Positions 36,545 to 43,763 of a DNA stretch of 64,000 nt are shown in pieces. The notes beneath the pieces were generated by a model. It had not been told where the DNA came from, did not search any database, and saw nothing but the letters and a program-made list of their open reading frames with translations. Location: positions 1,798,001 to 1,862,000 of the forward strand of contig NZ_CP121354.1 of assembly GCF_029674545.1 (NCBI RefSeq). The letters are read 5' to 3'. Positions within the stretch are counted from its first letter, which is position 1. Each line of letters opens with the position of its first letter. The stretch comes from Mesorhizobium sp. WSM4904 (GTDB lineage: Bacteria > Pseudomonadota > Alphaproteobacteria > Rhizobiales > Rhizobiaceae). The position numbers were made by a program, and so were the translations under genes.

Positions 36545-36748
36545 ATGAAAGAAATGTCAAAGAATTCGACGACTGGCGCCGTGAGCAGGCACCGGAATGG
36601 GGGTGGCAATCCGCTCGGACCAAACTCCGAAATCGCCCGCAAACTCAAACAATACTACGACGAGCTGGTCTCCGATCAGGTGCCAGATCGATTCGCCCAG
36701 TTGCTTAGCCAGCTGGAAGAGGCCGAGCCCGCCGAGAAAAAGGACTGA
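36545..36748 (+). CDS. nepR: Anti-sigma factor NepR
   Basis: A 67-residue protein that sequesters EcfG until bound by PhyR. After a disordered N-terminus it carries the NepR core (about 24-55) NSEIARKLKQYYDELVSDQVPDRFAQLL, including the conserved LKxxYDELxxExVPDRF pattern. It ends in an acidic/charged tail. The ATG at 36545 has AGGG six bases upstream; an ATG three codons later is an alternative. The sigma gene starts four bases after its stop. Confidence 0.93.
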   Translation: MKEMSKNSTTGAVSRHRNGGGNPLGPNSEIARKLKQYYDELVSDQVPDRFAQLLSQLEEAEPAEKKD

Positions 36749-36751
36749 GGC

Positions 36752-37303
36752 ATGGCGGCGGTCTCCCAGAGCTTCAAGACCGAGCTGCTCGGCGCAATAC
36801 CGAGCCTGCGCGCCTTTGCAGTCTCGCTGACGCAGAATGCCGACAAGGCAGATGACCTCGTCCAGGAAACCTTGGTCAAGGCGTGGGACAAGCACGAGAG
36901 TTTCCAGCCGGGCACCAACCTCAAGGCCTGGCTGTTCACCATCCTGCGCAACGAATTCTATTCGCAGATGCGCAAGCGTGGCCGCGAGGTACAGGACAGC
37001 GACGGCATCATGACCGCCAGGCTTGCCGTTCACCCGGCCCAGCATGGCCAGCTCGACCTCAAGGATTTCCGCGGCGCGCTGGAGCAGTTGCCGGAGGATC
37101 AGCGCGAAGCCATCATCCTGATCGGGGCGTCCGGCTTCTCTTACGAGGAGGCGGCCGAGATCTGCGGTTGCGCGGTCGGCACCATCAAGAGCCGGGTCAG
37201 CCGGGCGCGCGCCCGGCTGCAGGACATCCTCAAGATTTCCGGCGAGGACGAATACGGTCCCGATGCGATCTCGGCTCAAGTGACTGGTTCGAACGCGGCC
37301 TGA
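36752..37303 (+). CDS. ecfG: ECF sigma factor EcfG (general stress response)
   Basis: A 183-residue ECF15-type sigma factor. Region 2 (about 15-80) shows PSLRAFAVSLTQNADKADDLVQETLVKAW and FTILRNEFYSQMRKR. Region 4 (about 110-165) shows LPEDQREAIILIGASGFSYEEAAEICGCAVGTIKSRVSRARARL. It recognises GGAAC-N16/17-CGTT promoters, of which nine lie within 7 kb around it. The nepR-ecfG spacing and divergent phyR are the classic locus layout. Confidence 0.95.
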   Translation: MAAVSQSFKTELLGAIPSLRAFAVSLTQNADKADDLVQETLVKAWDKHESFQPGTNLKAWLFTILRNEFYSQMRKRGREVQDSDGIMTARLAVHPAQHGQLDLKDFRGALEQLPEDQREAIILIGASGFSYEEAAEICGCAVGTIKSRVSRARARLQDILKISGEDEYGPDAISAQVTGSNAA

Positions 37304-37328
37304 CACCGACATCCGGGCCGCGACGTCG

Positions 37329-37709
37329 TCAAGCCGCCTTCGCGCGTCCGCAGGCGAGCGCCACGGCTTCGATCAGATCGTCTCCCGAATAAGGTTTGGC
37401 GACCAGCCGGATCTCCGGGAAAGAACCCTCGATCTCTTCCGCGTCGGAGTAACCGGAGGCAAAGACGAATGGAACGCCTTCGCCTCGCAGCCGCTTGGCG
37501 AAGTCGAGCGTCGAGACGCCGCCCAGCATCAGGTCGACAATGGCGGCGTCGAACGACGACAGCCCGTCCCCCAGGTCGATTTCGGCCAGATCGCGGACAA
37601 TCGTAACATCGGCGGCGCCCTGGTCGCGGCACAGTTGCTCGACATCCATCGCGATCAGGAATTCGTCTTCCAGGACCAGGATACGCAATCCGTCTAACAA
37701 TGGGGGCAC
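37329..37709 (-). CDS. Single-domain response regulator of the FAT GUY type
   Basis: A 126-residue lone receiver domain (GTG start, VPPLLDGLRILVLEDEF). Acidic Glu14/Asp15, phospho-acceptor Asp59 (AIVDLMLGG), PFVFASGY (80-87) and Lys in VAKPYSGDDL are present. PFVFASGY matches the PFxFATGY signature that gave FAT GUY regulators their name, with Ser for Thr. Such regulators (SdrG, MrrA) modulate HWE-kinase to PhyR signalling in other alphaproteobacteria. An AGGAG site lies ten bases before the GTG. It runs convergently toward ecfG with 25 bases between stops. Confidence 0.85.
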   Translation of the reverse strand: MPPLLDGLRILVLEDEFLIAMDVEQLCRDQGAADVTIVRDLAEIDLGDGLSSFDAAIVDLMLGGVSTLDFAKRLRGEGVPFVFASGYSDAEEIEGSFPEIRLVAKPYSGDDLIEAVALACGRAKAA

Positions 37710-37804
37710 GTGTCGGCGACTCCTACGATCGCCGCAGTCATGCGCGGTATTCGGCTCTGTGTCATTAAAAAAGATATGACCGGCGATGCATCCCGTGATC
37801 GGGC

Positions 37805-37829
37805 GGAACCTCGATCCGCGTGGAGCGTT
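37805..37829 (+). promoter_or_regulatory. EcfG-type promoter before the Crp-like fragment
   Basis: GGAAC (37805-37809), 16 bases, CGTT (37826-37829); exact consensus, 42 bases before the ATG at 37872. Confidence 0.8.
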
Positions 37830-37871
37830 TTCAACAACCGCACCGGGGCAGGGATTTCGAGGAGGGTCGAA

Positions 37872-38063
37872 ATGTCCGGCCAGAGTGTAGGTTCCGCCAC
37901 TGCCCGCCAATATCCCTGCGAGAAATGCCCGCTGCGGCTGCTGCCGGCCTTTCGCGCGTTCGAAAGCCAAGAAGGCCCTAAGGGAGGCATGGACGGAGAA
38001 CAAGGACTTCTGATCCGAGAGAATTTGACAGCTGTCAATGTGCCCGCCCTTCGGTCTTGCTAA
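37872..38063 (+). CDS. Short protein resembling the N-terminus of a Crp/Fnr regulator
   Basis: A 63-residue frame (MSGQSVGSATARQYPCEKCPLRLLPAFRAFESQEGP...). The first 35 residues match the N-terminal lead of rhizobial Crp/Fnr regulators (CEKCPLR-LPAFR-F). The cyclic-nucleotide and helix-turn-helix domains are absent; the frame continues into unrelated sequence and stops. It has GGAGGG five bases upstream and an exact EcfG promoter, so it should still be expressed. It is either a truncated pseudogene or a miniprotein using the Cys-x2-Cys motif. Confidence 0.55.
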   Translation: MSGQSVGSATARQYPCEKCPLRLLPAFRAFESQEGPKGGMDGEQGLLIRENLTAVNVPALRSC

Positions 38064-38079
38064 GGGGCGATCCAGCTTC

Positions 38080-38105
38080 GGAACTCTTGACGTAGATCGA
38101 GCGTT
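38080..38105 (+). promoter_or_regulatory. EcfG-type promoter before the DUF883 operon
   Basis: GGAAC (38080-38084), 17 bases, CGTT (38102-38105), 29 bases before the DUF883 start; exact consensus. Confidence 0.85.
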
Positions 38106-38134
38106 TAAAGGTAGAAAACACAAGGAGTTACGCG

Positions 38135-38461
38135 ATGGCGACCGCCGCAGGCAAAAGCGCAACAGATGCTCCCTCCAACTCCGATCTGGAAGCCGATATC
38201 CGGCAGTTGAAAGCGGATATAGAGGAGCTTACCAGGCAATTGGCCAAGACCAGGGACGACGGTTACGGCGCGGCGCGGCGCGCGGCGGCCGAAGGTGTCG
38301 AACAGCTGCGGACGCAGGGCGAGGCGGCATTCGAAAGCGTGCGCGGCAGCGCTCAGGATATCGAAGCGCAGCTCATAGCCAGCGTTCGAGAAAAGCCGGT
38401 AACGTCGCTGGCGATCGCCGCCGGCGTCGGCTTCCTGTTTGCGCTGCTGTCCCGCCGTTAG
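38135..38461 (+). CDS. DUF883 (ElaB/YqjD-like) membrane-anchored protein
   Basis: A 108-residue protein: a charged helical region (about 16-75, LEADIRQLKADIEELTRQLAKTRDDGYGAARRAA) and a C-terminal helix (REKPVTSLAIAAGVGFLFALLSRR) with the ElaB/YqjD tail motif. E. coli homologues are stationary-phase, inner-membrane, ribosome-binding proteins. The EcfG promoter upstream fits such a stress role. The next gene begins eight bases after its stop. Confidence 0.9.
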   Translation: MATAAGKSATDAPSNSDLEADIRQLKADIEELTRQLAKTRDDGYGAARRAAAEGVEQLRTQGEAAFESVRGSAQDIEAQLIASVREKPVTSLAIAAGVGFLFALLSRR

Positions 38462-38468
38462 CCCGCAG

Positions 38469-38933
38469 ATGGAGACGCTGGTCTCGCTGATTTCGACCCT
38501 TGCCTCCGGCGAGGCGGCGGCTGCTCTGCGACGGGCGCGCATGACGGCAGTCCTTTATGGGCTTGCCGGCGTTTTCGCCTTGTGCGGCATCGGCTTCCTC
38601 ATTGGTGCGGCCTATATCTGGCTGGCGGGGCGCTACGGGCCGTTGGCGACTTCCCTCGGCTTCGGCATTGGCTTCCTGGTGCTTGCCGGGCTCATTCTCG
38701 TGATCCACAAGCTGACCGCCGGTACGCAGGCGCGGCGCCGGGCGCGAAGACGAAAGGCCGACATGACCGCGGTTGGCGTCACCGCAGCGCTCGCGCTGCT
38801 TCCGGCGCTTGCGAAAAGCAAGGGCGGCATGGGCGCGCTTCTCGCGCCCGCCGTCGCGCTCGTCGCTTACGCAGTCTACCGCGAGAATGCGAAGCCCGGC
38901 CCTCAAGACAAGGATCCCGGCGAAAAGCCGTAG
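38469..38933 (+). CDS. Phage-holin-like family (Holin-X/YqjE-like) membrane protein
   Basis: A 154-residue protein starting METLVSLISTLASGEAAAALRRARM. It has two adjacent membrane helices (about 22-45, AVLYGLAGVFALCGIGFLIGAAYIWLAG, and 55-75), an Arg-rich cytoplasmic stretch (RRRARRRKAD) and a C-terminal hydrophobic region. Pairing with a DUF883 gene recalls E. coli yqjD-yqjE. The family name is historical; no phage genes are nearby. It is co-transcribed with DUF883 from the EcfG promoter. Confidence 0.75.
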   Translation: METLVSLISTLASGEAAAALRRARMTAVLYGLAGVFALCGIGFLIGAAYIWLAGRYGPLATSLGFGIGFLVLAGLILVIHKLTAGTQARRRARRRKADMTAVGVTAALALLPALAKSKGGMGALLAPAVALVAYAVYRENAKPGPQDKDPGEKP

Positions 38934-39037
38934 CCAAACCGATCCGCATCCTCAATGAAAGCGGCTGATGTCGGCCGGCTACCCCCACACCCCGCGACAA
39001 GCGGCCCCCATCGTCGCCGAACCTCGCTGTCGGATTC

Positions 39038-39062
39038 GGAACCTTCGCGGAGAGGGCCCGTT
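39038..39062 (+). promoter_or_regulatory. EcfG-type promoter before the small membrane gene
   Basis: GGAAC (39038-39042), 16 bases, CGTT (39059-39062), 48 bases before ATG 39111; exact consensus. Confidence 0.8.
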
Positions 39063-39110
39063 ACCCGACCATGCCGAAGCGTCCGCCGCCACGCGACATG
39101 GAGGCCAACA

Positions 39111-39314
39111 ATGACCAAGACCGTTCCTGAAAACAAAGCCCGCCAGGGGCATTGGGGCTGGCACGCGCTGAGGATCCTTATCGCCGGGCTGTTGCTGGCC
39201 TTCATTGCGTGGGGTGCGGTCGAGGTCTATGGCGAGCTGATCAAGAGCCAGACGACCGGACAGAGCGTACCTCAGGCGCCGGCGGCCGGGCAGAAGCCCG
39301 CGCAGGGCGGCTGA
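39111..39314 (+). CDS. Small single-span membrane protein
   Basis: A 67-residue protein (MTKTVPENKARQGHWGWHALRILIAGLLLAFIAWGAVEVYGELIKSQTTGQ). It has one transmembrane helix (about 19-40) and a Pro/Ala/Gln-rich periplasmic tail. An exact EcfG promoter lies upstream, marking it as a likely stress gene. No family recognised. Confidence 0.7.
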   Translation: MTKTVPENKARQGHWGWHALRILIAGLLLAFIAWGAVEVYGELIKSQTTGQSVPQAPAAGQKPAQGG

Positions 39315-39333
39315 CCGCTTAGGTCTTTGTTTT

Positions 39334-39383
39334 TATGCGTGTCGTTTCCGCAAAACCGCTGCGCAGTTTTGCGCGACATGCAC
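39334..39383. repeat. Dispersed palindromic element (family A)
   Basis: TGCGTGTCGTTTCCGCAAAAC and GTTTTGCGCGACATGCA arms flank CGCTGCGCA. It touches the stop codon of the lipid kinase gene and lies between two converging genes, so it may act as a bidirectional terminator-like hairpin. Confidence 0.65.
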
Positions 39384-40303
39384 TAGGCCGCCTTTGTCTG
39401 CACATTTCTAGCCGGAACCAACACCTTCAACGCGCCGGGATGAATCTCGATCACCGTCTCGCGTTCCAGCCCGAACAACTCGCCGTCCATGACGGCGCTG
39501 AACTTCTTCGTCGGCGAATGGATCTTGAGGATCGCCTTGTCGGCCTGATGGATTTCGACATGTTGGCTGTCGCGCCAACGGCCGCGCAGCATGGCGAGGA
39601 ATAGCTTCACCAGGTCGCGGCGTCTGCGCGCGACGCTGACATAGATGCCGAGCAGGCCGCCCGCCGGATCGTCCGCGTAAGGCAGATGGCCCTCGCCGAA
39701 CAGATTGTTGCTGATGCTGATGCCGGTCGCGCGGGTGATGATCTCCGTCTTGCCGATGGTCAAGCTCACCTTGAGAGTGCGCGGGTTCTTGATCGTTGCC
39801 CATGCCGCACGAACGGAAGCCTGCATCTTTCCCAGCCGCGAGCCGAAATCCATCTTCTCGCGGAGCTGCACCATCCTGGCATGCATGCCGATCGAAAACT
39901 GATGCACGAAGGGCCGGCCGTTGGCGCTCGCCATGTCGACGGCCGTCACCTCGCCTTCGGCGAAGGATGTCAGCGCCCCGTCCAGCGTCTGCGGTATGCC
40001 AAGGCCGCGCGCGAAGAGATTCATCGTGCCGCCCGGCAATATGGCCAAGGCTTTCTTCTTGTTCATGAGCAGGGACGCCGCCGTCGAAACAGTGCCATCG
40101 CCGCCGCCAGCGATCACGACGTCGACGTTCCGCTTCGCCACGGCCTTTTCCAAGGCCGCGGCGACTTCGCGGCGGGTAACGATGTCGATCTGAACCGAAT
40201 GGCCTACCGCTTCGAGTGTTTGGCGCAGACGTTCGGCAAAGGCTGCCATATCGGTGGTACGCAGCGTGCCGCCGTCCTGGTTCAGCACCGCAGCAAACCG
40301 CAT
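39383..40303 (-). CDS. Diacylglycerol kinase-family lipid kinase (YegS/DgkB-like)
   Basis: A 306-residue soluble kinase. The nucleotide-binding signature GGGDGT (about residue 66-71), GGTMNLFARGLG (about 90-101) and the C-terminal FSAVMDGELF are intact. Family members phosphorylate diacylglycerol, sphingoid bases or related lipids. An exact EcfG promoter (40388-40364 on the minus strand) lies 61 bases before the start, back to back with that of the PRC-barrel gene. It may remodel membrane lipids under stress. Confidence 0.92.
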   Translation of the reverse strand: MRFAAVLNQDGGTLRTTDMAAFAERLRQTLEAVGHSVQIDIVTRREVAAALEKAVAKRNVDVVIAGGGDGTVSTAASLLMNKKKALAILPGGTMNLFARGLGIPQTLDGALTSFAEGEVTAVDMASANGRPFVHQFSIGMHARMVQLREKMDFGSRLGKMQASVRAAWATIKNPRTLKVSLTIGKTEIITRATGISISNNLFGEGHLPYADDPAGGLLGIYVSVARRRRDLVKLFLAMLRGRWRDSQHVEIHQADKAILKIHSPTKKFSAVMDGELFGLERETVIEIHPGALKVLVPARNVQTKAA

Positions 40304-40363
40304 GTCCCGCTCCGCCTTCCTCGCAATTCCTTGGCCGAAAATGACCCCTCAGCCGCTGGCTCA

Positions 40364-40388
40364 AACGAAAGGGTGGCCCAAAGGTTCC
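40364..40388 (-). promoter_or_regulatory. EcfG-type promoter of the lipid kinase gene
   Basis: On the minus strand GGAAC (40388-40384), 16 bases, CGTT (40367-40364); exact consensus. Confidence 0.8.
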
Positions 40389-40426
40389 TTGGCCACTCAG
40401 GACTTCGACGCCAGCGCGTAGCTTTT

Positions 40427-40451
40427 GGAACAAGGCAACGGTCACGACGTT
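40427..40451 (+). promoter_or_regulatory. EcfG-type promoter of the PRC-barrel gene
   Basis: GGAAC (40427-40431), 16 bases, CGTT (40448-40451), 88 bases before the PRC-barrel start; exact consensus. Confidence 0.8.
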
Positions 40452-40538
40452 GTGAAGACATTGGACAATTCCGCGTCCGGTCCGGTTCGTCAAGGCCGGC
40501 CGCTGCTTTGCCGAAATCAGGCAGGAGGAGAGACGATC

Positions 40539-41909
40539 ATGACCCGCACTCTTTTTGCGACGACCGCGCTTGCGACGCTGCTCGCAACCGGCGCTTTCGC
40601 ACAAACGGCGACGCCGACACCGGCACAGCCGCCCGCCGCCGAGAACCCGGAACCCGTGATGCGTTCGGAGGGTTCCCTCATGACCAATATCATCGGCGAG
40701 TCCGTCTATAACGGCACTGGCAAAGACGCCCAGGACATAGGCAAGGTCGACGACATCGTCTTCGACGCAAGCGGCAAAGCCAAGTCCGCGATCATCGGCG
40801 TCGGCGGCTTCCTTGGCGTCGGCACCAAGGATGTCGCCTTCGACTACAGCAAGATGGAATGGGCCGAGAAGAACGGTGACCGCTGGCTGGTGGCCAAGAC
40901 AAGTAAGGACGAGCTCAATGCCCAGCCGGCATTCGACCGCAAGCCCTACGATCCGGCCCCGGCGCAGTCGGCTGACGCCACGCAACCTTCAACCACCGAC
41001 ACGGGCGGAGCCCAGAAGCCGGTGGATCTCAATGCCAAGCCGGCTGAACCGGTGAAGAAGGCGGAAGGCAATCTCGCCACCAATATCATGGGCGAAACGG
41101 TCTACAACGGCACCGCTGACGACGCCCAGAAGATCGGCGACGTGAAGGACATCGTGCTCGCCAAGGACGGCAAGGCCGAGTCGCTTGTCATCGGCGTCGG
41201 CGGCTTCCTCGGCATAGGCACGAAGAACGTCACCTTCGACTTCGCCAAGGCAAAGTGGGCGGAGAAGAATGGAGACCGCTGGCTGGTTGCCGAGACGACA
41301 AAGGAGGAGCTTCAGGCGCAGCCGGATTTCAACCGCAAGGCGTATGATCCTGCGCCGGCTTCGACAAGCACTGCGTCTTCGAGTGAGACGCCGCCTACCA
41401 CCACCCCTGCCGTGGCGTCGTCGGATACCACGGCCGACAAGGGGAGCAAGCCTGCCCAGCCGGCACAGACAGCCGAGAACAAGCCCGCGGCGCCGGCTCC
41501 GGCCACGGCCGAAAACAAACCGGCGAACACGTCCGCTACCGACGAGACCAAGACGGCCTCGATCGACAAGTCGACGCTGACCGAAATGCCGATGGGCAAT
41601 ATCCGCGGCGACGAGCTGAAGGGCGCGGCCGTCTATGGCGCCAACGATGCCAAGATCGGTGAAATCGGCGACGTCGTGCTGACGCCGGACAAAAAGCCGG
41701 ATGCGGTGATCGTCGACGTCGGCGGCTTCCTCGGCATCGGCGCCAAGGAAGTCGCGGTCGGCATGGACAAGCTCAAATTCATGACCGACAAGAGCGGCAA
41801 GAAATATCTCTATACCAACTTCACCAAGGAGCAGCTGCAGGCGCAGGCGGCCTATGACAAGAGCACCTATGCCACGAAGCGCGACCAGCAGAGGATGATC
41901 TTGAAGTAA
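40539..41909 (+). CDS. Exported protein with three PRC-barrel domains
   Basis: A 456-residue precursor with a signal peptide (MTRTLFATTALATLLATGAFA). It has three PRC-barrel repeats (about 48-125, 177-255 and 345-430). Each carries a variant of NIxGExVYNG...IGDVKDIV and VGGFLGIGTKxVxxD, joined by Pro/Ala/Thr-rich linkers of 50-90 residues. Repeats 1 and 2 are the closest pair. Single PRC-barrel periplasmic proteins are common in rhizobia; three in one chain is unusual. GGAGGAG precedes the ATG, and an exact EcfG promoter lies upstream. Confidence 0.88.
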   Translation: MTRTLFATTALATLLATGAFAQTATPTPAQPPAAENPEPVMRSEGSLMTNIIGESVYNGTGKDAQDIGKVDDIVFDASGKAKSAIIGVGGFLGVGTKDVAFDYSKMEWAEKNGDRWLVAKTSKDELNAQPAFDRKPYDPAPAQSADATQPSTTDTGGAQKPVDLNAKPAEPVKKAEGNLATNIMGETVYNGTADDAQKIGDVKDIVLAKDGKAESLVIGVGGFLGIGTKNVTFDFAKAKWAEKNGDRWLVAETTKEELQAQPDFNRKAYDPAPASTSTASSSETPPTTTPAVASSDTTADKGSKPAQPAQTAENKPAAPAPATAENKPANTSATDETKTASIDKSTLTEMPMGNIRGDELKGAAVYGANDAKIGEIGDVVLTPDKKPDAVIVDVGGFLGIGAKEVAVGMDKLKFMTDKSGKKYLYTNFTKEQLQAQAAYDKSTYATKRDQQRMILK

Positions 41910-41993
41910 GTAGGGCAGTAGGGCAGTAGGGCAGTAGGGTACAGGCTCGTTGCATACTCCCCTACTCCCCTACTCCCCTACTCCCTTACTGCC
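41908..41993. repeat. Inverted pair of short tandem repeats
   Basis: Starting at the PRC-barrel stop, GTAGGGCA is repeated about four times (to about 41940). After a short gap come four CTCCCCTA units (about 41956-41985). The two arrays are nearly complementary, so the transcript can fold into a long hairpin between the convergent PRC-barrel and sulfatase genes. Confidence 0.8.
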
Positions 41994-43546
41994 TTGGCCA
42001 CGTGGCCAACCACGCCGCCGCTCGTCAGCTCCGCCAGCGCCAGCGACTGGTCGAGATGCCTGGCGCGCCAGGCGAGCATCTTTTCGGCGAATTCCAGGCG
42101 CGACGGCAGATAGGCAGTGTCGTTCGCGACGTTGCTCAGCTCGCCCGGATCCTTGGCGAGGTCGAACAGCAGCGGCGGCAGGCCGCCGCCGAAATGGACA
42201 TATTTGAAGTCCTTGGTGCGCAGGACGGCCAGGTTGCAATCGCGCGGGCCGATGCCGAAGTGACGCTCGGCCTCGCCGTCGGCGACCGAGCGGAAATCGA
42301 ACTCCCAATGCGCGGCCTCGCGCCAGTCTGCCGGCTCCTCGCCGTCCAGCCACGGCGCCAGCGACCTGCCATCGAGATGCGGCTCGGGTGCGGCACCGAT
42401 CAGGTCGAGCAAGGTCGGAAAGATGTCGACCGCCTCGGTGAAACGGTCGACCGTCATGCCGGCGGCTGCTCCGCGACTCGGATCGCGGATGATCAGCGGA
42501 ATGTGGTAGCTGGCGTCGAAGTAGCCGCCTTTGCCCAGCATGAAATGGTCGCCCATCATCTCGGCATGGTCGGAGGTGAGCACGATCACGGTATCGTCCC
42601 ACGCGCCGGCCGCCTTTACCGCTTGCCAGACGCGGCCGAGCTGTACGTCGAGTTCCGAGATCATGCCGTAATAGATGGCGCGGATGCGGCGGAAATTTTC
42701 CTCGCTCCAGTCCGGCACCTTGCCCTCGGCGCCGGGTATGAATTTCGTCCGCTTCTGCTGGTCGAGATCGTAAGCGAGATAGGGGTGGCTTTCCGCCTCG
42801 GCCTGCCAGCTTGCAGCGCGCCGGAAAGCCGGGCCGTCGGCCGGATCGTACATTGTGTTGTAGGGCTCCGGCACGACGAAGGGCGGGTGCGGACTGATGA
42901 AGGAGATATGCGCGAACCACGGCGCAGCCTCGTCCTGCTCGCCAAGCCAGCGGATGAATTCGCCGGCCAGGAAGGCGGTTGGCGTCTGGTCCTTCGAATA
43001 GACCGGCGGCGCGTTGCTCACATCGCCCCGGGGCTGGCCGTGCTCCCCAGCCGGACGGTGGATGTCAGGGCTGCCGGCGTTGGCATCGATGCCTTGCATC
43101 CTCAGCCAGGACAGCCATTGTTTCTGGTGCTCGGGCAGGAACTGCCGCACGGTGAAGCCCGGCAGCACGCCTTCATAGCTCTTCAGCCGTGGATCGGCTG
43201 CCGAGAGCCGGCGCGGGTCCGGCGCGACATCGGTGTAGCCGAACAAGGTCGGGTCGTAGCCAACCGCGCGTGCCGACAGGGCGACGTTGCCGTGACGCGC
43301 ATCGAGCGGCGTGCCGTTGCGGCAGACGCGGTTGTTCATCTGGTAGAGGCCGGTGTAGAGGCAGGCACGGGCCGGAGAGCAAGGTGCGGCGCCGCCATAG
43401 TGGCGCCGAAACAGCACGCCCTCGGCGGCAAGCGCGTCAACGTTCGGCGTCCTGACCACCGTATGGCCTGCGGCCGAAAGGCAATCGCCACGCCACTGGT
43501 CGCAGGTGATGAGGAGAACGTTCGGGCGGCGGGTTCGGTTGTCCAA
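41978..43546 (-). CDS. Sulfatase-superfamily phosphonate monoester hydrolase/sulfatase
   Basis: A 522-residue alkaline-phosphatase-fold hydrolase. It has the N-terminal metal site RPNVLLITCDQWRGD, the formylglycine motif CSPAR (Cys oxidised by a sulfatase-modifying enzyme, not in this window), and VLTSDHAEMMGDHFMLGKGGYFD. Overall order and motifs (GLYQMNNRVCRNGTPLDARH, HISFISPHPPFV, RTKDFKYVHF) follow the rhizobial phosphonate monoester hydrolase closely; such enzymes also cleave sulfate and phosphate diesters. The TTG at 43546 was chosen because GAGGAGG lies six bases upstream and the conserved domain begins just after; an ATG at 43609 is possible. There is no signal peptide, so it is cytoplasmic. 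Confidence 0.88.
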   Translation of the reverse strand: MDNRTRRPNVLLITCDQWRGDCLSAAGHTVVRTPNVDALAAEGVLFRRHYGGAAPCSPARACLYTGLYQMNNRVCRNGTPLDARHGNVALSARAVGYDPTLFGYTDVAPDPRRLSAADPRLKSYEGVLPGFTVRQFLPEHQKQWLSWLRMQGIDANAGSPDIHRPAGEHGQPRGDVSNAPPVYSKDQTPTAFLAGEFIRWLGEQDEAAPWFAHISFISPHPPFVVPEPYNTMYDPADGPAFRRAASWQAEAESHPYLAYDLDQQKRTKFIPGAEGKVPDWSEENFRRIRAIYYGMISELDVQLGRVWQAVKAAGAWDDTVIVLTSDHAEMMGDHFMLGKGGYFDASYHIPLIIRDPSRGAAAGMTVDRFTEAVDIFPTLLDLIGAAPEPHLDGRSLAPWLDGEEPADWREAAHWEFDFRSVADGEAERHFGIGPRDCNLAVLRTKDFKYVHFGGGLPPLLFDLAKDPGELSNVANDTAYLPSRLEFAEKMLAWRARHLDQSLALAELTSGGVVGHVAKAVRE

Positions 43547-43763
43547 AATCTTCCTCCTCAAGAAGTCGCGCCGCTCATGGAGCCGAAATTCGCCGGCGTT
43601 GCAAGGCAAGCCGGTTCATCAGTCGGTGAACATAAACATCAGGTCGTTCACTTTTATGACACAGTCCATCCTGTGATTGCCCGCTTTGCCGCGGACGGGC
43701 CTATCCTCATATTGGCGTGGACAGCGGCGAGGGCCGCAGCAAGGACAGGGAAGGAGCAACACC

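Noticed and set aside
38469..38933. Phage holin annotation as evidence of a prophage
   Set aside because: No other phage genes, integrase or att-like repeats nearby; it pairs with DUF883 as a housekeeping stress gene.
41908..41993. Short tandem repeats considered as a CRISPR array
   Set aside because: Units of 8 bases without spacers, and no cas genes in the window.
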